Positions 4,671 through 5,618 of a stretch of 5,618 nt of DNA are shown here, one piece after another; position 1 is the stretch's first letter, and each line of letters opens with the position of its first letter. The translations under genes were made by a program, and so were the position numbers. This DNA comes from Phycisphaerae bacterium (GTDB lineage: Bacteria; Planctomycetota; Phycisphaerae; UBA1845; PWPN01), in assembly GCA_026647385.1 (NCBI GenBank), contig JAPKGY010000263.1:1-5618 (forward strand), in the 5' to 3' direction. The notes under the pieces were generated by a model, which made no database searches, was not told where the DNA came from, and worked only from the letters and a program-made list of their open reading frames with translations.

Positions 4671-5591
4671 ATGAGCGAGTGCTGTCCGGTTTGCGGCGGT
4701 GAGTTGCGGTTTGTGATCCGGCGTCGCGACCGGTACGCGTACTATCGATGTGGGCGTTGCACGCATGTGACGGCGCTGCCCCGGCCGACCGAGGCGGAGG
4801 TCAAGGCGTTTTATGACGGGTTTCTGTTCGGCAGGCCTTCGGATCGGCAATTCGAGCGGCGGCAGCGGCAGGTAAACGAGGACGTACGGCGGGTTCTGGC
4901 GGATTTGCGGGAACGGGCCGGGCTCGTGACGCGGGGGCGGCTGCTGGACTGGGGCGGAGGGACGGGGTTCTACGCGAATGCGCTGGCGGCCAACGGCTTC
5001 GACGTGACGTTGATGGACCTCGACGCGCAGTCGACGGCCTACGCGGCGGAGATGTTCCCGGGGCGGTTCCGGATCGTGACCGGGGACCCCGCAGACTGTG
5101 CCAGCGAAGAGAAGTACGACGTGATCCATTGTTGCCACGTGGTCGAACATTACGTGGACCTGGACCGGTTCATGGCCCGGTTCCGGGATTTGCTGGTTCC
5201 TGGAGGTGTAGCGATTGTGACGACGCCGAACCAGCAGTGCAAGGAGTTTTTGTTTCGGCTGGATTGGCTGCTGAGGTATCTGCGGATGGCGGGGTGCGCC
5301 CTGCCGGCGGCGCTGTACACGTTCTTGCGCCGGCCTTGGATCTGTTGCGATCCGCCGCGGCACATGCACGCGTTCAATCGCGGGAGCCTGCGGTGTTTGT
5401 TCGAACGCCACGGGTTCGAGGTCATCGCATGCTTCAGCGAGTCGGCGATGACGCAGTACTACGCTTCGGGACGGTATAGGCCGGACTGGCAGATCCGGCG
5501 GCCTTTGAGTTTGCTGAGGTTGCCCATGGAGGTGTACGCGCTGGCGGGATTGACGTTGGTGCGGGCGTTGGATCGGAACCGGTTGACATAG
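4671..5591 (+). CDS. Class I SAM-dependent methyltransferase with N-terminal zinc ribbon
   Basis: A complete 306-residue soluble protein. Residues 4-30 carry CCPVCGG and YRCGRC, a zinc ribbon (C5/C8 and C27/C30). A linker is followed by the Rossmann methyltransferase core: motif I LLDWGGGTGF (91-100) binds S-adenosylmethionine, an acidic post-strand site lies in LMDLD (114-118), and HCCHVVEHYVDLDRF (153-167) is the motif IV region. LLVPGGVAIVTTPN (174-187) is the following helix and strand. PPRHMHAFNRGSL (228-240) is typical of Methyltransf_23-type enzymes encoded in O-antigen, exopolysaccharide and nucleotide-sugar loci, so a sugar or lipid-linked substrate is likely but unproven. The ATG at 4671 lacks a clear Shine-Dalgarno; an out-of-frame ATG at 4661 opens a 13-codon frame overlapping this start. 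The next frame begins immediately after the TAG, suggesting the start of an operon running off the window. Confidence 0.92.
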   Translation: MSECCPVCGGELRFVIRRRDRYAYYRCGRCTHVTALPRPTEAEVKAFYDGFLFGRPSDRQFERRQRQVNEDVRRVLADLRERAGLVTRGRLLDWGGGTGFYANALAANGFDVTLMDLDAQSTAYAAEMFPGRFRIVTGDPADCASEEKYDVIHCCHVVEHYVDLDRFMARFRDLLVPGGVAIVTTPNQQCKEFLFRLDWLLRYLRMAGCALPAALYTFLRRPWICCDPPRHMHAFNRGSLRCLFERHGFEVIACFSESAMTQYYASGRYRPDWQIRRPLSLLRLPMEVYALAGLTLVRALDRNRLT

Positions 5592-5618
5592 ATGTACCAC
5601 GAGCAACCGCCGGTGCAG
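5592..5618 (+). CDS. Start of a downstream gene, cut by the window edge
   Basis: ATG at 5592-5594 directly follows the methyltransferase TAG with no gap, and the frame stays open for the nine visible codons (MYHEQPPVQ). Stop-start adjacency is typical of translationally coupled operon partners. No strong Shine-Dalgarno is visible. Nine residues are too few to identify a family. Confidence 0.45.

Noticed and set aside
4587..5606. A 339-codon open frame opposite the methyltransferase
   Set aside because: Low-complexity Arg/Pro/Gln composition with no domain motifs, lying exactly antisense to a gene with clear methyltransferase and zinc-ribbon motifs.

Overview
The window reads as high-GC bacterial chromosome (hand counts give about 60-62% in ordinary parts, higher in one block). 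The best guess is the Planctomycetota group. This rests mainly on the secreted heparinase II/III-like N-terminus with paired CxxC motifs, which is common there, and is an inference rather than a proof. No mobile element, CRISPR array, tRNA or rRNA is visible, and no multi-gene novel system is apparent.

Layout. (1) Positions 1-1199 are a mosaic. About 98 bases of an unidentified plus-strand coding fragment abut about 575 bases of the middle of an acyl-CoA dehydrogenase (minus strand). That abuts, in frame, the first ~177 codons of a secreted heparinase II/III-like protein (minus strand). One continuous minus-strand reading frame (33-1199) spans the joins, but it does not describe one natural protein. 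Base composition changes at both joins (about 55% GC, then about 72%, then about 62%), so a chimeric assembly near a contig end is the simplest explanation. (2) 1200-1493 is a gene-free, strongly strand-asymmetric spacer carrying an eleven-unit degenerate 9-bp tandem array. Its transcript from the minus strand would be very C-rich and G-poor, like a Rho loading site. (3) 1494-2387 (minus) is a complete beta-hydroxyacid dehydrogenase of the tartronate-semialdehyde / 3-hydroxyisobutyrate type. (4) 2388-2684 is a spacer with a 10-bp inverted repeat, three tandem 8-bp units, a 14-bp direct repeat and an intrinsic terminator. (5) 2685-4376 (minus) is a complete GspE/PilB-type secretion or pilus ATPase with a GTG start. 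(6) 4377-4670 is a divergent promoter region with GC-rich hairpins, a 19-bp tandem duplication and a 10-bp palindrome. (7) 4671-5591 (plus) is a zinc-ribbon class I SAM methyltransferase, and another reading frame opens directly at its stop codon (5592 to the window end).

The genes do not form an obvious pathway. The dehydrogenase and the heparinase-like fragment lie in the same direction and could both serve sugar or uronate catabolism (polysaccharide cleavage and hydroxyacid reduction). However, the long spacer with a possible Rho site argues against tight co-transcription. The ATPase is set off by its own terminator. The methyltransferase begins a separate, divergent unit and resembles methyltransferases found in cell-surface polysaccharide loci.
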